DNA of 22,566 nucleotides from assembly GCA_963660615.1 (NCBI GenBank), contig CAVKYE010000019.1, positions 1-22,566 of the forward strand, given 5' to 3'. The position numbers and the translations under genes were made by a program. This document shows positions 1 through 7,740 of the stretch, in pieces (the stretch's first letter is position 1; each line of letters opens with the position of its first letter). The notes under the pieces are model-generated. The model made no database searches. It was not told the DNA's origin and saw only the letters and a program-made list of their open reading frames with translations. This DNA comes from Coprosoma sp963660615. GTDB taxonomy: Bacteria; Bacillota_I; Bacilli_A; RF39; UBA660.

Positions 1-894
1 AGAATCAGTTTCATTAAATTTTTCTTCTGACTTAACTAAAACTTCATCATCAGAATCATCATCCACACCTTCACCATTTATCAAAGGATACTCTAATTTA
101 AAATCAGAAAAACTTATAACATCACTCTTAGAATCTAAAACCTTCTCTTTACTAATTTCTTCCTCTAAATCAATAGAATCAATCTTTTTTTCTTTAATCA
201 AACTCTTATCAAGTGGCTTTTGTGGAGTAATAACAACATCAGGTTCCTTATAACTAAAAGGTGTAATAATAGGAGTTCTTTGATTATGCGTATCCTTAAC
301 ATAATCAAATTTTTCTTGAATATCAGGACTAATCTCATCCTTAGAATCAAGATACAAAGTAATCTTATCAATCAAATAAATAACCACAAGAGAAATAACC
401 TGCAAAGCAAACATTCCCATAAATAGCTGCATAATAGTCAAAACATCACTATTACTATATAAAGCATTTTCCTTATAAACATCAATGTTATTAGACTTAA
501 TAACCGTCAAAACCAAACAAAACAAAGTTTGAATAACCGCAAAAGAAGTAATATTAATAACCTTATTAACCTTTTTAACCTTCTTAAAAAAAGTAATCAA
601 AGTAATAATAAAAGAAATAACTTCAACAATAAAAAGTGTAATAAAATTAGGGAAATAAAGTGTCATAAATAATCCATCAACCATATTATCAAAAAGATCA
701 AAAATAACCGTATTTCCAACAAATAAAACTATAAGTAAAACACCAATATAAATAAATACAAATATTTTCCTCGTAATTTTTTTATTAAAAATAATAAGCA
801 AAACAGGAAGTAATAATAAACAAATAAAAATAGGGTGCGCAAAAATATTACTAAATAAAATACCTAGTTTTTCAAAAAAACTCAACTTCTCCAT
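1..894 (-). CDS. Five-TM membrane protein with acidic cytoplasmic tail (3' end beyond window)
   Basis: Reading from 894 down to 1, 298 codons stay open without a stop, so the gene runs off the left edge. The ATG at 894 has a strong AAGGAGGG ribosome site and begins MEKLSFFEKL. Residues about 20-36, 43-62, 82-103, 114-133 and 153-175 are hydrophobic, giving about five membrane helices. From about residue 183 the chain becomes hydrophilic and then acidic (clusters such as DDDSDDE), as expected for a disordered cytoplasmic tail. I recognise no family. It starts 21 bases after the MurJ/SpoVB-like gene on the same strand, so it probably shares that transcript and may act in envelope assembly; that role is inferred from position only. 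Codons are strongly T/G-ending, like the neighbouring minus-strand genes. Confidence 0.85.
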   Translation of the reverse strand, partial: MEKLSFFEKLGILFSNIFAHPIFICLLLLPVLLIIFNKKITRKIFVFIYIGVLLIVLFVGNTVIFDLFDNMVDGLFMTLYFPNFITLFIVEVISFIITLITFFKKVKKVNKVINITSFAVIQTLFCLVLTVIKSNNIDVYKENALYSNSDVLTIMQLFMGMFALQVISLVVIYLIDKITLYLDSKDEISPDIQEKFDYVKDTHNQRTPIITPFSYKEPDVVITPQKPLDKSLIKEKKIDSIDLEEEISKEKVLDSKSDVISFSDFKLEYPLINGEGVDDDSDDEVLVKSEEKFNETDS

Positions 895-915
895 ACACAC
901 CCTCCTTCACAATAA

Positions 916-2550
916 TTAATTTTTCTTAAACCTAGAAACAATCTTTCCTACTGCATCCTTACCTATTATACCATCAATCGTCTTAGATTTATATGCTACA
1001 TAAAAATAAATAATCATTCCAAAAATACCATAAATAGTAAGTTGAATAATCGCAATTAATCTAGAAGAACTACTATTTGGAATAAATACATTTAAAATCA
1101 TCAAACTAATAATCATAATCAAAGTACATAATATAATTCTAATAAAAGCTCTAGCAGATTTCATATAATTAATATTAGTAACCTTCTTAATAGAATAAAA
1201 CAAATATAAAGCACTAAATGTATCAATAATAATATTAAGAACGATAGGTGCATAATAGGCTTCAATACCCATAGAATCAAATAACCTCATAAAAGGAACA
1301 TTAAAACAAATTTTACTAACCAAAGAAATAACCAAAGCAATAACCGTATGCTTAGTATTATTCAAAGACTGATTAGTATTAAGCAGAACCGAAAATATAG
1401 AAAGCGGAATCTGTGACAAAATAAGAACACCAAAAATAGAAATATTAAGTTCATTATATCCATAAAACACCGTCCACATATCAGTCGCCATAAAACTAAT
1501 AAAAACAGCAAGAGGAATCGTTACAAGCATAAGCGTTGAAATTGCCTGATTAATCTTATCATGAACCTCTTTCATATTACGAATTGCAAAAGCCGAAGAA
1601 ATAGTTGGAATAAGACTCATAACAAGACCAGTCGCAATAGACATAACAATCATATTAAGTTTAGAACCCCAAGTCGCAATAACACTCAAAACATTCTCAC
1701 TAATAGAAGTCGTATATCCAATAGAAACAAGCGACTTTACAACCGTAAACACATCAACCATCACAAAAGATGACTGAAGTACCGAAATAACCACAAAAGG
1801 AAGCGCATAAGAAATAATCTTCACACCAATATCCTTAAGCGTAATCACAGTCTCTTCTTTTTTCATAGGAACCTTTTTATTCAAATCATTAGAATTCTTT
1901 TTAATCTTATCATGAACATAAAAATAAGCCACCAAAGCTCCAACCGTCGCTCCAAAAACCGCAATACCAACAGCCGTCGTTACCGATAAATGAAATACCT
2001 TAAGAGCAAAAAAACTACCACCTAAAATAACAATAACCCTAACAACCTGTTCTAAAATATTAGAAACACTAGATACCTGCATAATCTTATGACCTTGTAA
2101 ATATCCCTTAGAAACACTTAAAAAAGGAACAACCAAAATAGCCGTAGAAATAATTCTAATAACCAAAGTAACATCCTCAATCGTATTTCCACCCTTAACA
2201 TCACCAATAATCAAATAAGCAAGACTTGGTGCGAAAATAAACAACGCCAAAAATACAAAAATACCTAAAAAACCAATAATCTTAATCCCAACCGAAAAAG
2301 TTCTCTCTTTAGTATTATAATACCCCAAAGCATTATACTCAGAAACCACCTTACTCATAGCCACTGGAATACCACTAGTAGCAAGATTTAAAAACATATT
2401 ATATATAGAATAGGCATAACTATATAAAGCGCCTCCTTTAACCCCAATTAAAGCATAAAAAGGAATAACATATAAAAGCCCAATAATCTTGCAAATAACA
2501 ATTCCAAAAGTAGAAACTAAAGCCCCACCAAGAAAGCTATTTTTCTTCAT
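916..2550 (-). CDS. MurJ/SpoVB-family polysaccharide/lipid II flippase
   Basis: This is a polytopic membrane protein of 544 residues, typical in size for the oligosaccharidyl-lipid flippase branch of the MOP superfamily (SpoVB/MurJ type). The N-terminus GGALVSTFGIVICKIIGLLY followed by the Y-S-YAYSIYNMFLNLATSGIP region is characteristic of SpoVB-like proteins, and about 14 hydrophobic segments follow. The family moves lipid-linked cell-wall precursors across the membrane; whether this copy is the essential lipid II flippase or a specialised one cannot be told from sequence. I chose the ATG at 2550 because it sits 3 bases behind GGGTGAT; a TTG three bases earlier is also in frame. It starts 9 bases after the Cse60-like gene and next to two M23 genes, which supports a cell-wall operon. 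Confidence 0.88.
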   Translation of the reverse strand: MKKNSFLGGALVSTFGIVICKIIGLLYVIPFYALIGVKGGALYSYAYSIYNMFLNLATSGIPVAMSKVVSEYNALGYYNTKERTFSVGIKIIGFLGIFVFLALFIFAPSLAYLIIGDVKGGNTIEDVTLVIRIISTAILVVPFLSVSKGYLQGHKIMQVSSVSNILEQVVRVIVILGGSFFALKVFHLSVTTAVGIAVFGATVGALVAYFYVHDKIKKNSNDLNKKVPMKKEETVITLKDIGVKIISYALPFVVISVLQSSFVMVDVFTVVKSLVSIGYTTSISENVLSVIATWGSKLNMIVMSIATGLVMSLIPTISSAFAIRNMKEVHDKINQAISTLMLVTIPLAVFISFMATDMWTVFYGYNELNISIFGVLILSQIPLSIFSVLLNTNQSLNNTKHTVIALVISLVSKICFNVPFMRLFDSMGIEAYYAPIVLNIIIDTFSALYLFYSIKKVTNINYMKSARAFIRIILCTLIMIISLMILNVFIPNSSSSRLIAIIQLTIYGIFGMIIYFYVAYKSKTIDGIIGKDAVGKIVSRFKKN

Positions 2551-2559
2551 CAAATCACC

Positions 2560-2730
2560 CTATCTATAAACGATAAGTGCCGAAAAGCAGAAAACCTGCT
2601 CGTCGCCAAAAATACTCGTACTAACCGAAAACTTAATATCAAAAATATCCGGTTCATTTTCCATAATAAAATCATTAATAGATTTTTCCAAATCACTCTC
2701 ATGACCTTCATCAAAAACTTTTACTTTCAT
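2560..2730 (-). CDS. Cse60-like small protein (56 aa)
   Basis: A 56-residue protein beginning MKVKVFDEGHESDLEKSIND and ending in CFSALIVYR. This resembles the short sporulation protein Cse60 family (Pfam Spore_Cse60), whose members share a KVFDEEHE-like start, a DI-(K/Q)-(F/Y)-SV centre and a (Y/F)CFSA-(L/M)-I-Y end. The molecular function of the family is not known; it was named after a sporulation gene in Bacillus, but homologues also occur in non-sporulating Firmicutes, so this alone does not show sporulation. The start at 2730 is preceded by GGTGAT with 3 bases of spacing; a longer in-frame reading to 2766 lacks a ribosome site. It lies between an M23 gene and the MurJ/SpoVB-like gene. 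Confidence 0.72.
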   Translation of the reverse strand: MKVKVFDEGHESDLEKSINDFIMENEPDIFDIKFSVSTSIFGDEQVFCFSALIVYR

Positions 2731-2745
2731 TATATCACCATAACC

Positions 2746-2778
2746 ATTATAAAGAAAGCAAAACAATTAAATTGTCAA
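2746..2778 (-). promoter_or_regulatory. Possible internal promoter ahead of the Cse60-like gene
   Basis: Just after the stop of the upstream M23 gene there is a perfect TTGACA (2773-2778) and a perfect TATAAT (2746-2751), but they are 21 bases apart instead of 17, so they may not work as a pair. It could let the small gene and the flippase be expressed apart from the M23 genes. Confidence 0.25.
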
Positions 2779-2779
2779 A

Positions 2780-3982
2780 TTATCTATGACTAAAATATTG
2801 CATATGTGAAGGAATATGTGTAACAACAGTTCTAGGATTAATCCTTCCCTTATTAGGAGAACCATTAGCTGCATTCCTCTCCCAACTGTCATTAGCATTA
2901 TCAAATAAATTCAAATGAACATGAATACCGCCAGAACAAGAATCCGTACTATTACGTCCAGCCATAGCCCCAATAGGAGTTGTGTAAGAAACCTTTTGAC
3001 CAACCCTAACAGACCAACTAGACAAATGCCAATAAGAAGTTACATAAGAATGTCCACCAATATTATGTTTAACATAAACAATGTGATTACCACAAGTAGG
3101 ATTATTAGTAAGTAAAACAACCTCACCATCCGCAATCGGATAAACTGTATCACCAGCTACACTACGAGAAAAATCAACACCCGTATGAAATTCATAACTT
3201 CCATTAATTGTTCTTCCACCATAATCACTAGTAACATAACCACTACTAATAGGTAAATAAGTACCATTAGTACTAACCAAGTTAGAACTACTTCTTATCT
3301 TACTTTGACAACTACTCAAAGTATCACTACCAGAACATCCTCTTTGCTTCATACTATTAATAAGCGCAACCTGAGTCTTATACTCATCATCCTTACTTAC
3401 AATACCAGACTGCAAAGTCTCAATTTCCTTATTAAGCTTAGCCTCTAAAACACTAAGTTCCTGTTGCTTTTGCGAAAGTTCAACTTGTTTCACACTAAGA
3501 TCCTTTTGTTTTTGTTCAAGTTCCTTAACAGACTTATTATAATCCTTAATCAAATCCTCATTATAACTAGAAAGCTGTTCCGCGACCGAAACCCTATAAA
3601 TAAAATCCGTAAAACTACTAGCACCAAAAGCATACTCAAGATAAGCAGACTCACCATTAGAAACCTGAACAAACTTCATAAGATCCTTAATCTCCTCATT
3701 TTTAACCTCAATAGACTTTTGAATCTTATCAATCTCCTTATTAGCCGCATCAATTTGACTATTAATATTCTTAATTTCACTTTCCACCTGCGCCTTTTGA
3801 CTAGTAGCCGCATCACGCTCAGATTCCGTCAAAGCCTTTTGATTTTTAGCCTTATTATAAGCCTCCCTATTAGCCTTTGCCTGTGCCTCAAGTTCATTTA
3901 AAGTACTCTCCTTAGCATAAACATCACCTAAAACAAAAAAGCAAGTAAAAAACACAAACAAAATCGAAAACTTTTTTATCAT
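2780..3982 (-). CDS. Secreted coiled-coil M23 peptidase (peptidoglycan hydrolase), intact zinc site
   Basis: A 400-residue exported protein: Lys-rich N-terminus and hydrophobic core (signal peptide, cleavage probably near VYAKE), a long coiled coil (about residues 25-215) and a C-terminal M23/LytM domain. The coiled coil contains SYLD-FLDR-like text (GESAYLEYAFGASSFTDFIY), matching the PcsB/CwlO type, which in known cases is controlled by FtsEX. The M23 domain has all expected residues: H266 and D270 (HTGVD), H319 (YWHLS), H354 and H356 (HVH). It should cut peptide cross-links of peptidoglycan outside the cell. Cys pairs flank the domain. It is a tandem paralogue of the gene at 3992-5266, separated by 9 bases. 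The ATG at 3982 is preferred over 3988 because AGGGG lies at proper distance only from 3982. Confidence 0.9.
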   Translation of the reverse strand: MIKKFSILFVFFTCFFVLGDVYAKESTLNELEAQAKANREAYNKAKNQKALTESERDAATSQKAQVESEIKNINSQIDAANKEIDKIQKSIEVKNEEIKDLMKFVQVSNGESAYLEYAFGASSFTDFIYRVSVAEQLSSYNEDLIKDYNKSVKELEQKQKDLSVKQVELSQKQQELSVLEAKLNKEIETLQSGIVSKDDEYKTQVALINSMKQRGCSGSDTLSSCQSKIRSSSNLVSTNGTYLPISSGYVTSDYGGRTINGSYEFHTGVDFSRSVAGDTVYPIADGEVVLLTNNPTCGNHIVYVKHNIGGHSYVTSYWHLSSWSVRVGQKVSYTTPIGAMAGRNSTDSCSGGIHVHLNLFDNANDSWERNAANGSPNKGRINPRTVVTHIPSHMQYFSHR

Positions 3983-3991
3983 AAACATCCC

Positions 3992-5266
3992 CTATCTACT
4001 ATAAAATCTTTTACCCTCACTAGGTGCCTGCGTAAGCCAGTTACGTGGATCAATATGAGGACCTTTACTCAAAGTAAAGAAATCAACCAAATATTCCCCA
4101 TTAAATAACTTAAAATCCAAATGAGAACCCGTAGTACAACTATCGTAACTAGGATTACCACCTTGAGTTCCAATTTGTGTATTATAAGAAACAACTTGTC
4201 CTTTAGAAACAGTAACCGTCTTCAAATGATAATAAACAGTTGTATACTTTTTCCCATCAACATTATGAACAATATAAACAATATTCTTACCACAAGAAGC
4301 ATGTGAAATTGTCCTAACAACCCCTGCTGTAACCGCATAAATAGGAGCCCCTTCATAATTGCTCATATCAATTGCATTATGATTATTGCCATAATAATTC
4401 TGAGTAATCCTTCCACTAGTAAGAGGCATATAAAATCCACTAGAATTTCCACCACTAGAACTAGAGCTAGAACTAGAACTAGAGCTAGAGCTAGAACTAG
4501 AACCAGAGTTACTAGAACCAGAACTATTAGAACCACTAGTACCTTTATGAGTACCACTACCACCACTCGTACTCACGACAGGTGGCTGAGTTTGCCTAGC
4601 CTTACAAGAAGCCATAGTATCACTACCCTTACAGCCCATATTCTTAAGTTCCTTAACATAACTCATCAAATTCTCATATTCTGCACTATAAGACTGAACT
4701 GTATCAGACAAATCATCAATTTCCTTAGATAACTTATTTACAAGCGTACTAAGTTCACTTTGCTTATTATTAAGTTCCTTTTGCTTAGCACTCAAATCTT
4801 TCTGTTTCAAAGACAAATTCTTAATATCTTCATTATAAGAACTTATAAGACCATTATTATAATCAGATAACTGCTCAGCAACCGAAACCCTATAAATAAA
4901 ATCAGTAAAAGTCTTAGCCCCAAAAGCATATTCCAAATAAGCAGACTCACCACTAGAAATCTGAATAAAACTTAATATACTCTTTATCTCAATATTCTTA
5001 TTAGAAATATTATCCTCAATAACCTTTATTTCCTTTTCTAAAGCATTAATTTCACTTTCCGTATTAGAAATTTCCTTAGTAATCTTATCCTTTTGAGCCA
5101 AAGCCTCTTTTTTCTCATCTTCAGTCATCGTCTTTTTATTAGAAGTTTCTCTTTGAGCTTTAAGCGTAGCCTCAGCCTTAGCCACATACTCATCCAAAGT
5201 CTCCGCCATAATTTTAGAAGGAAATAAAATAAAACAAACACATAATAAAAACCAAACCTTATTCAT
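3992..5266 (-). CDS. Secreted coiled-coil M23-like protein with Ser-rich linker and altered zinc motif
   Basis: A 424-residue exported paralogue of the next gene downstream. Order: signal peptide (about 1-21), PcsB/CwlO-type coiled coil (about 25-205, with GESAYLEYAFGAKTFTDFIY), a Gly/Ser linker holding a run of about 16 serines (about 255-272), and an M23 domain. H296 and D300 (HNAID) and H347 (YYHLK) are present, but the usual HxH at the end reads H382-L-D384, codon GAT at 4115-4117. Asp can bind zinc, so the enzyme may be active with a changed site, or it may be a non-cleaving regulator of the EnvC kind. The function as a wall-hydrolase partner is inferred. It follows the YgjP-like gene by 10 bases; its ribosome site is weak (GTGG), which suggests coupling to upstream translation. 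Confidence 0.88.
   Translation of the reverse strand: MNKVWFLLCVCFILFPSKIMAETLDEYVAKAEATLKAQRETSNKKTMTEDEKKEALAQKDKITKEISNTESEINALEKEIKVIEDNISNKNIEIKSILSFIQISSGESAYLEYAFGAKTFTDFIYRVSVAEQLSDYNNGLISSYNEDIKNLSLKQKDLSAKQKELNNKQSELSTLVNKLSKEIDDLSDTVQSYSAEYENLMSYVKELKNMGCKGSDTMASCKARQTQPPVVSTSGGSGTHKGTSGSNSSGSSNSGSSSSSSSSSSSSSSSSGGNSSGFYMPLTSGRITQNYYGNNHNAIDMSNYEGAPIYAVTAGVVRTISHASCGKNIVYIVHNVDGKKYTTVYYHLKTVTVSKGQVVSYNTQIGTQGGNPSYDSCTTGSHLDFKLFNGEYLVDFFTLSKGPHIDPRNWLTQAPSEGKRFYSR
4455..4502 (-). repeat. Hexanucleotide tandem repeat (8 units) coding for poly-Ser
   Basis: Eight head-to-tail copies of CTAGAR on the plus strand, read on the minus strand as alternating AGT/AGC and TCT serine codons. 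Because the unit is six bases, gain or loss of copies would change the linker length of the M23-like protein without shifting the frame. Confidence 0.9.
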
Positions 5267-5276
5267 AAAACCACTT

Positions 5277-5921
5277 CTATTCTTTTAAAATTTTAACAGC
5301 CCTTTTATAATCTGGCATATAAGTACCTACCGTTTCCCAAAAAGCCTTAGAATGATCAAAATGCACAAAATGAGAAAGTTCATGAATAATCACATAATCA
5401 ATCTCATGAATATCATATCTAATAAGTTTAGAATTTAAAGTAACCGAATTATCCCTTTTATTACAAACACCCCATCTTGTCTTCATACTCCTAATCTTTA
5501 AAATAGGAAAAGGAATATCCTCATCAAACATATCATAACAAACTTTAAGGCGTTCTTTAAAAATCAAAGACATTCTTTCCTTAAGCCATTTATTAAGTTT
5601 AGACTCACTAGAACAAAAAATCTTATTATCACTAATCTCGATATCATCAAATCCTACCATAATTATATCATATTTACGACCCAAATAATAGAATTCATCT
5701 TCCTTTTTTTTTCTTCTTTGAACTTTTTTAATCGTCTGCGCCAAATAATCATATTCTCTATCAAGCATATGAACAATATCCCTTTTACTCGCAAACAAAT
5801 TAGTCGTAACCAAAATAGTTAAATCATCCTTAATCTTTATATAAGTATTTTTATTATTTTTCCTCTCAATAACAACATCATATACCTGATTATCTATTTT
5901 ATAAGAAATAAAAGTTTTCAT
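5277..5921 (-). CDS. YgjP-like (DUF45/M48-type) zinc metallopeptidase
   Basis: A 214-residue soluble protein of the YgjP/DUF45 family. The diagnostic parts are TRWGVCNKRDNSVTLNSKLI in the second half, then the zinc motif HELSHFVHFDHSKAFW near residues 179-195, where HExxH gives two metal ligands and the Glu the catalytic base. The N-terminal half has the beta-rich IKIKDDLTILVTTN type sequence usual for the family. Its substrate is not known in any organism I can cite with confidence. ATG at 5921 has a strong AGGTGAT ribosome site 3 bases away. It is the first gene of the apparent envelope operon, 10 bases ahead of the first M23 gene, and has its own candidate promoter. Confidence 0.88.
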   Translation of the reverse strand: MKTFISYKIDNQVYDVVIERKNNKNTYIKIKDDLTILVTTNLFASKRDIVHMLDREYDYLAQTIKKVQRRKKKEDEFYYLGRKYDIIMVGFDDIEISDNKIFCSSESKLNKWLKERMSLIFKERLKVCYDMFDEDIPFPILKIRSMKTRWGVCNKRDNSVTLNSKLIRYDIHEIDYVIIHELSHFVHFDHSKAFWETVGTYMPDYKRAVKILKE

Positions 5922-5936
5922 CTTATCACCTCCCCC

Positions 5937-5965
5937 ATTTTACCACATTCCCCAAAACTTTACAA
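5937..5965 (-). promoter_or_regulatory. Candidate promoter for the YgjP-M23-M23 operon
   Basis: TTGTAA (5960-5965), 17 bases, TAAAAT (5937-5942) on the minus strand, with a TG shortly before the -10. It lies between the ASST terminator and the YgjP-like start codon. Match is moderate (4 of 6 and 5 of 6). Confidence 0.42.
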
Positions 5966-6007
5966 AAAATATTATTAAAATTAAAAATATCCTAATTAAA
6001 TAAATAT

Positions 6008-6048
6008 AAAAACTGATAAATGGTATCATACCAAATATCAGTTTTTTT
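6008..6048 (-). terminator. Long near-palindromic intrinsic terminator after ASST
   Basis: Arms AAAAACTGATA (6008-6018) and TATCAGTTTTTTT (6036-6048) pair over 11 bases; an A-A internal loop then leads into a second stem TGGTA/TACCA (6021-6033). The flanking A and T tracts would allow termination on both strands. It abuts the ASST stop codon. The same 11-base arms recur in the terminator at 10396-10433. Confidence 0.82.
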
Positions 6049-7668
6049 CTATCTAAACCACAAATCAAAATTATATTTAAACACCCTATATGCATACTTT
6101 TTAGAAGTATAATCAAATTCTTTAATAAGTACTCCATCACTGTCATACTCCGCAAAAGAATGATTTTTACCAGAACTAGTAACAACATTATCACCACAAT
6201 ACTGCATATTACTAACAATACTAGAATAAGGAACCTTAAAACTAGAAACAAGCTCATAAGTATGATTATCCTCATCAACTAAATACTTATAAACATAAGA
6301 ATAATCACCACTAGAATAAGTCCCAACATTCTTAAAATTAGACCATTCAAACGAAGGCCTCGTTCGCATATTACCAAAATTATTATTATAAATAGTTAAA
6401 TAATACTTAGAATCATCTAAAGGTGTATAAGTAATAGAATGTTGTCCCGCCTGACTAACAAAATCCCCTACTTTCTTATAACTATATTTTTTATAACTAT
6501 CCAAAATAATACTATCATCCGCAATTATATAATCAAGTTTAGGCTTAGAATAAATATCATCCATCTTAATAATCATCGAAAGTTCCCTAGAACTCAAATA
6601 AATAGAATTATTAGAAACTTGCAAACTATTCAAATGAATCCAATCAAGCTCATCACCGCCATACGTATTGCCACTTTCAGGCTTAACCGCACTTTTATAA
6701 TACTCACTTAAATAATTCTTCATATTAATAAGTTCACTAACCTTACCACTCTTCAAATCAAGACTAATAACCCTATCTTCAATAGTATCATCACCATCTT
6801 TATTTGCTAAAATAACAAGCTTATCACCATCTAAAACAAAATCATGATGCAAAGTATAACCAGAAATATTGTAAAAAGAAACAATCTTACCAGTTCTATC
6901 AACCTTAATAAAACCATTTTTCTTATAACTATAAATCATATAATCATCAGAAAAAATAATTCTATCAGTTCTATAAGATTTCAAAGCAAGCTCAGATCTT
7001 AAAACCCCATCATTATCATACAAATAAATATTAGAATTAAAATTCTTATCATGCCCTAAAATCGCATACAATCCATTTTCAAGACTATCCTCATTACTAC
7101 TCTTAGTACTCTTAAGCTTAACATCTATAGAAGAAGTAGAAGGAATCTTAATCTTAAAAGAATACTTCTTACTAGAAGACTTTATCGTAACCTTATTATT
7201 ACATCCAGCAACTAAACCAATCAATTGATACTCCTTTATCTTTTCACTAGAATCCTTCAAATCACGCGAAAACTTAGAATATCCCTTAGCACTAACCTCA
7301 TAAGAATAATCCTCACCATCATCCTTAAAATACACATTAACACCACTATTATTAGTTCCATAAGGATTATATATAATCAAAGGATTATCAAAAGTAAAAT
7401 TTCCTTTAGAAATCAAAGCATCAATCTTCTTAGAAATAACCTTTTGATAAACAGAAGAAAAAACAGAAACATCCTCATCCTTACTAACCTTATAAACGTT
7501 ATCACCCAAATCCTCATCTAAAACAATATTAACATGTTTATAAAGGAAGTCTTCACTATTAATCAAACTTTTCCGTAAAGAAGGATAAAAAAACTTTAAA
7601 AACAATAAAATCCCCAAAACTAAAACAATAAAAATAATAATTAAATATCTATACTTAAACCTTTTCAT
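6049..7668 (-). CDS. Arylsulfate sulfotransferase (ASST family), membrane-anchored
   Basis: A 539-residue protein with an N-terminal membrane anchor (residues about 8-27), then an extracellular chain. The second half matches ASST, a beta-propeller enzyme that moves sulfate from a phenolic sulfate ester to another phenol without PAPS. The four active-site residues known from the E. coli enzyme all have counterparts: H274/H275 in TLHHDF, H345 in DWIHLNS, R361 in SSREL, and H410 in GQHSIT, the likely sulfated histidine. The C-terminus YAYRVFKYNF is also typical. Only two cysteines are seen (C156 and one late), and no DsbL/DsbI-like partner is in the window. The natural substrate cannot be read from sequence. 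ATG at 7668 has GAGGTGA close by. It stands alone between two terminators. Confidence 0.88.
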   Translation of the reverse strand: MKRFKYRYLIIIFIVLVLGILLFLKFFYPSLRKSLINSEDFLYKHVNIVLDEDLGDNVYKVSKDEDVSVFSSVYQKVISKKIDALISKGNFTFDNPLIIYNPYGTNNSGVNVYFKDDGEDYSYEVSAKGYSKFSRDLKDSSEKIKEYQLIGLVAGCNNKVTIKSSSKKYSFKIKIPSTSSIDVKLKSTKSSNEDSLENGLYAILGHDKNFNSNIYLYDNDGVLRSELALKSYRTDRIIFSDDYMIYSYKKNGFIKVDRTGKIVSFYNISGYTLHHDFVLDGDKLVILANKDGDDTIEDRVISLDLKSGKVSELINMKNYLSEYYKSAVKPESGNTYGGDELDWIHLNSLQVSNNSIYLSSRELSMIIKMDDIYSKPKLDYIIADDSIILDSYKKYSYKKVGDFVSQAGQHSITYTPLDDSKYYLTIYNNNFGNMRTRPSFEWSNFKNVGTYSSGDYSYVYKYLVDEDNHTYELVSSFKVPYSSIVSNMQYCGDNVVTSSGKNHSFAEYDSDGVLIKEFDYTSKKYAYRVFKYNFDLWFR

Positions 7669-7714
7669 AATTCACCTCATAAACAGTTTACCCTAAAAAA
7701 GTGAAAAAATAATG

Positions 7715-7735
7715 AAAAAAAGCCAAAAGGCTTTT
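7715..7735 (-). terminator. Intrinsic terminator of the carrier gene
   Basis: On the minus strand AAAAGCC, loop TTTT, GGCTTTT followed by further T residues; it begins 5 bases after the TAG stop at 7741. Confidence 0.87.
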
Positions 7736-7740
7736 CTTAA

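Noticed and set aside
220..426. Short plus-strand frame
   Set aside because: Lies antisense inside a long open minus-strand gene (1-894) that has a strong start; Asn/Arg/Ile-rich product is an artefact of the skew.
4363..4566. Val/Leu-rich minus-strand frame
   Set aside because: Alternate frame of the Ser-codon repeat in the M23-like gene.
5940..6278. Hydrophobic 112-codon frame on the minus strand
   Set aside because: Frame-shifted shadow of the ASST 3' end that runs through its terminator.
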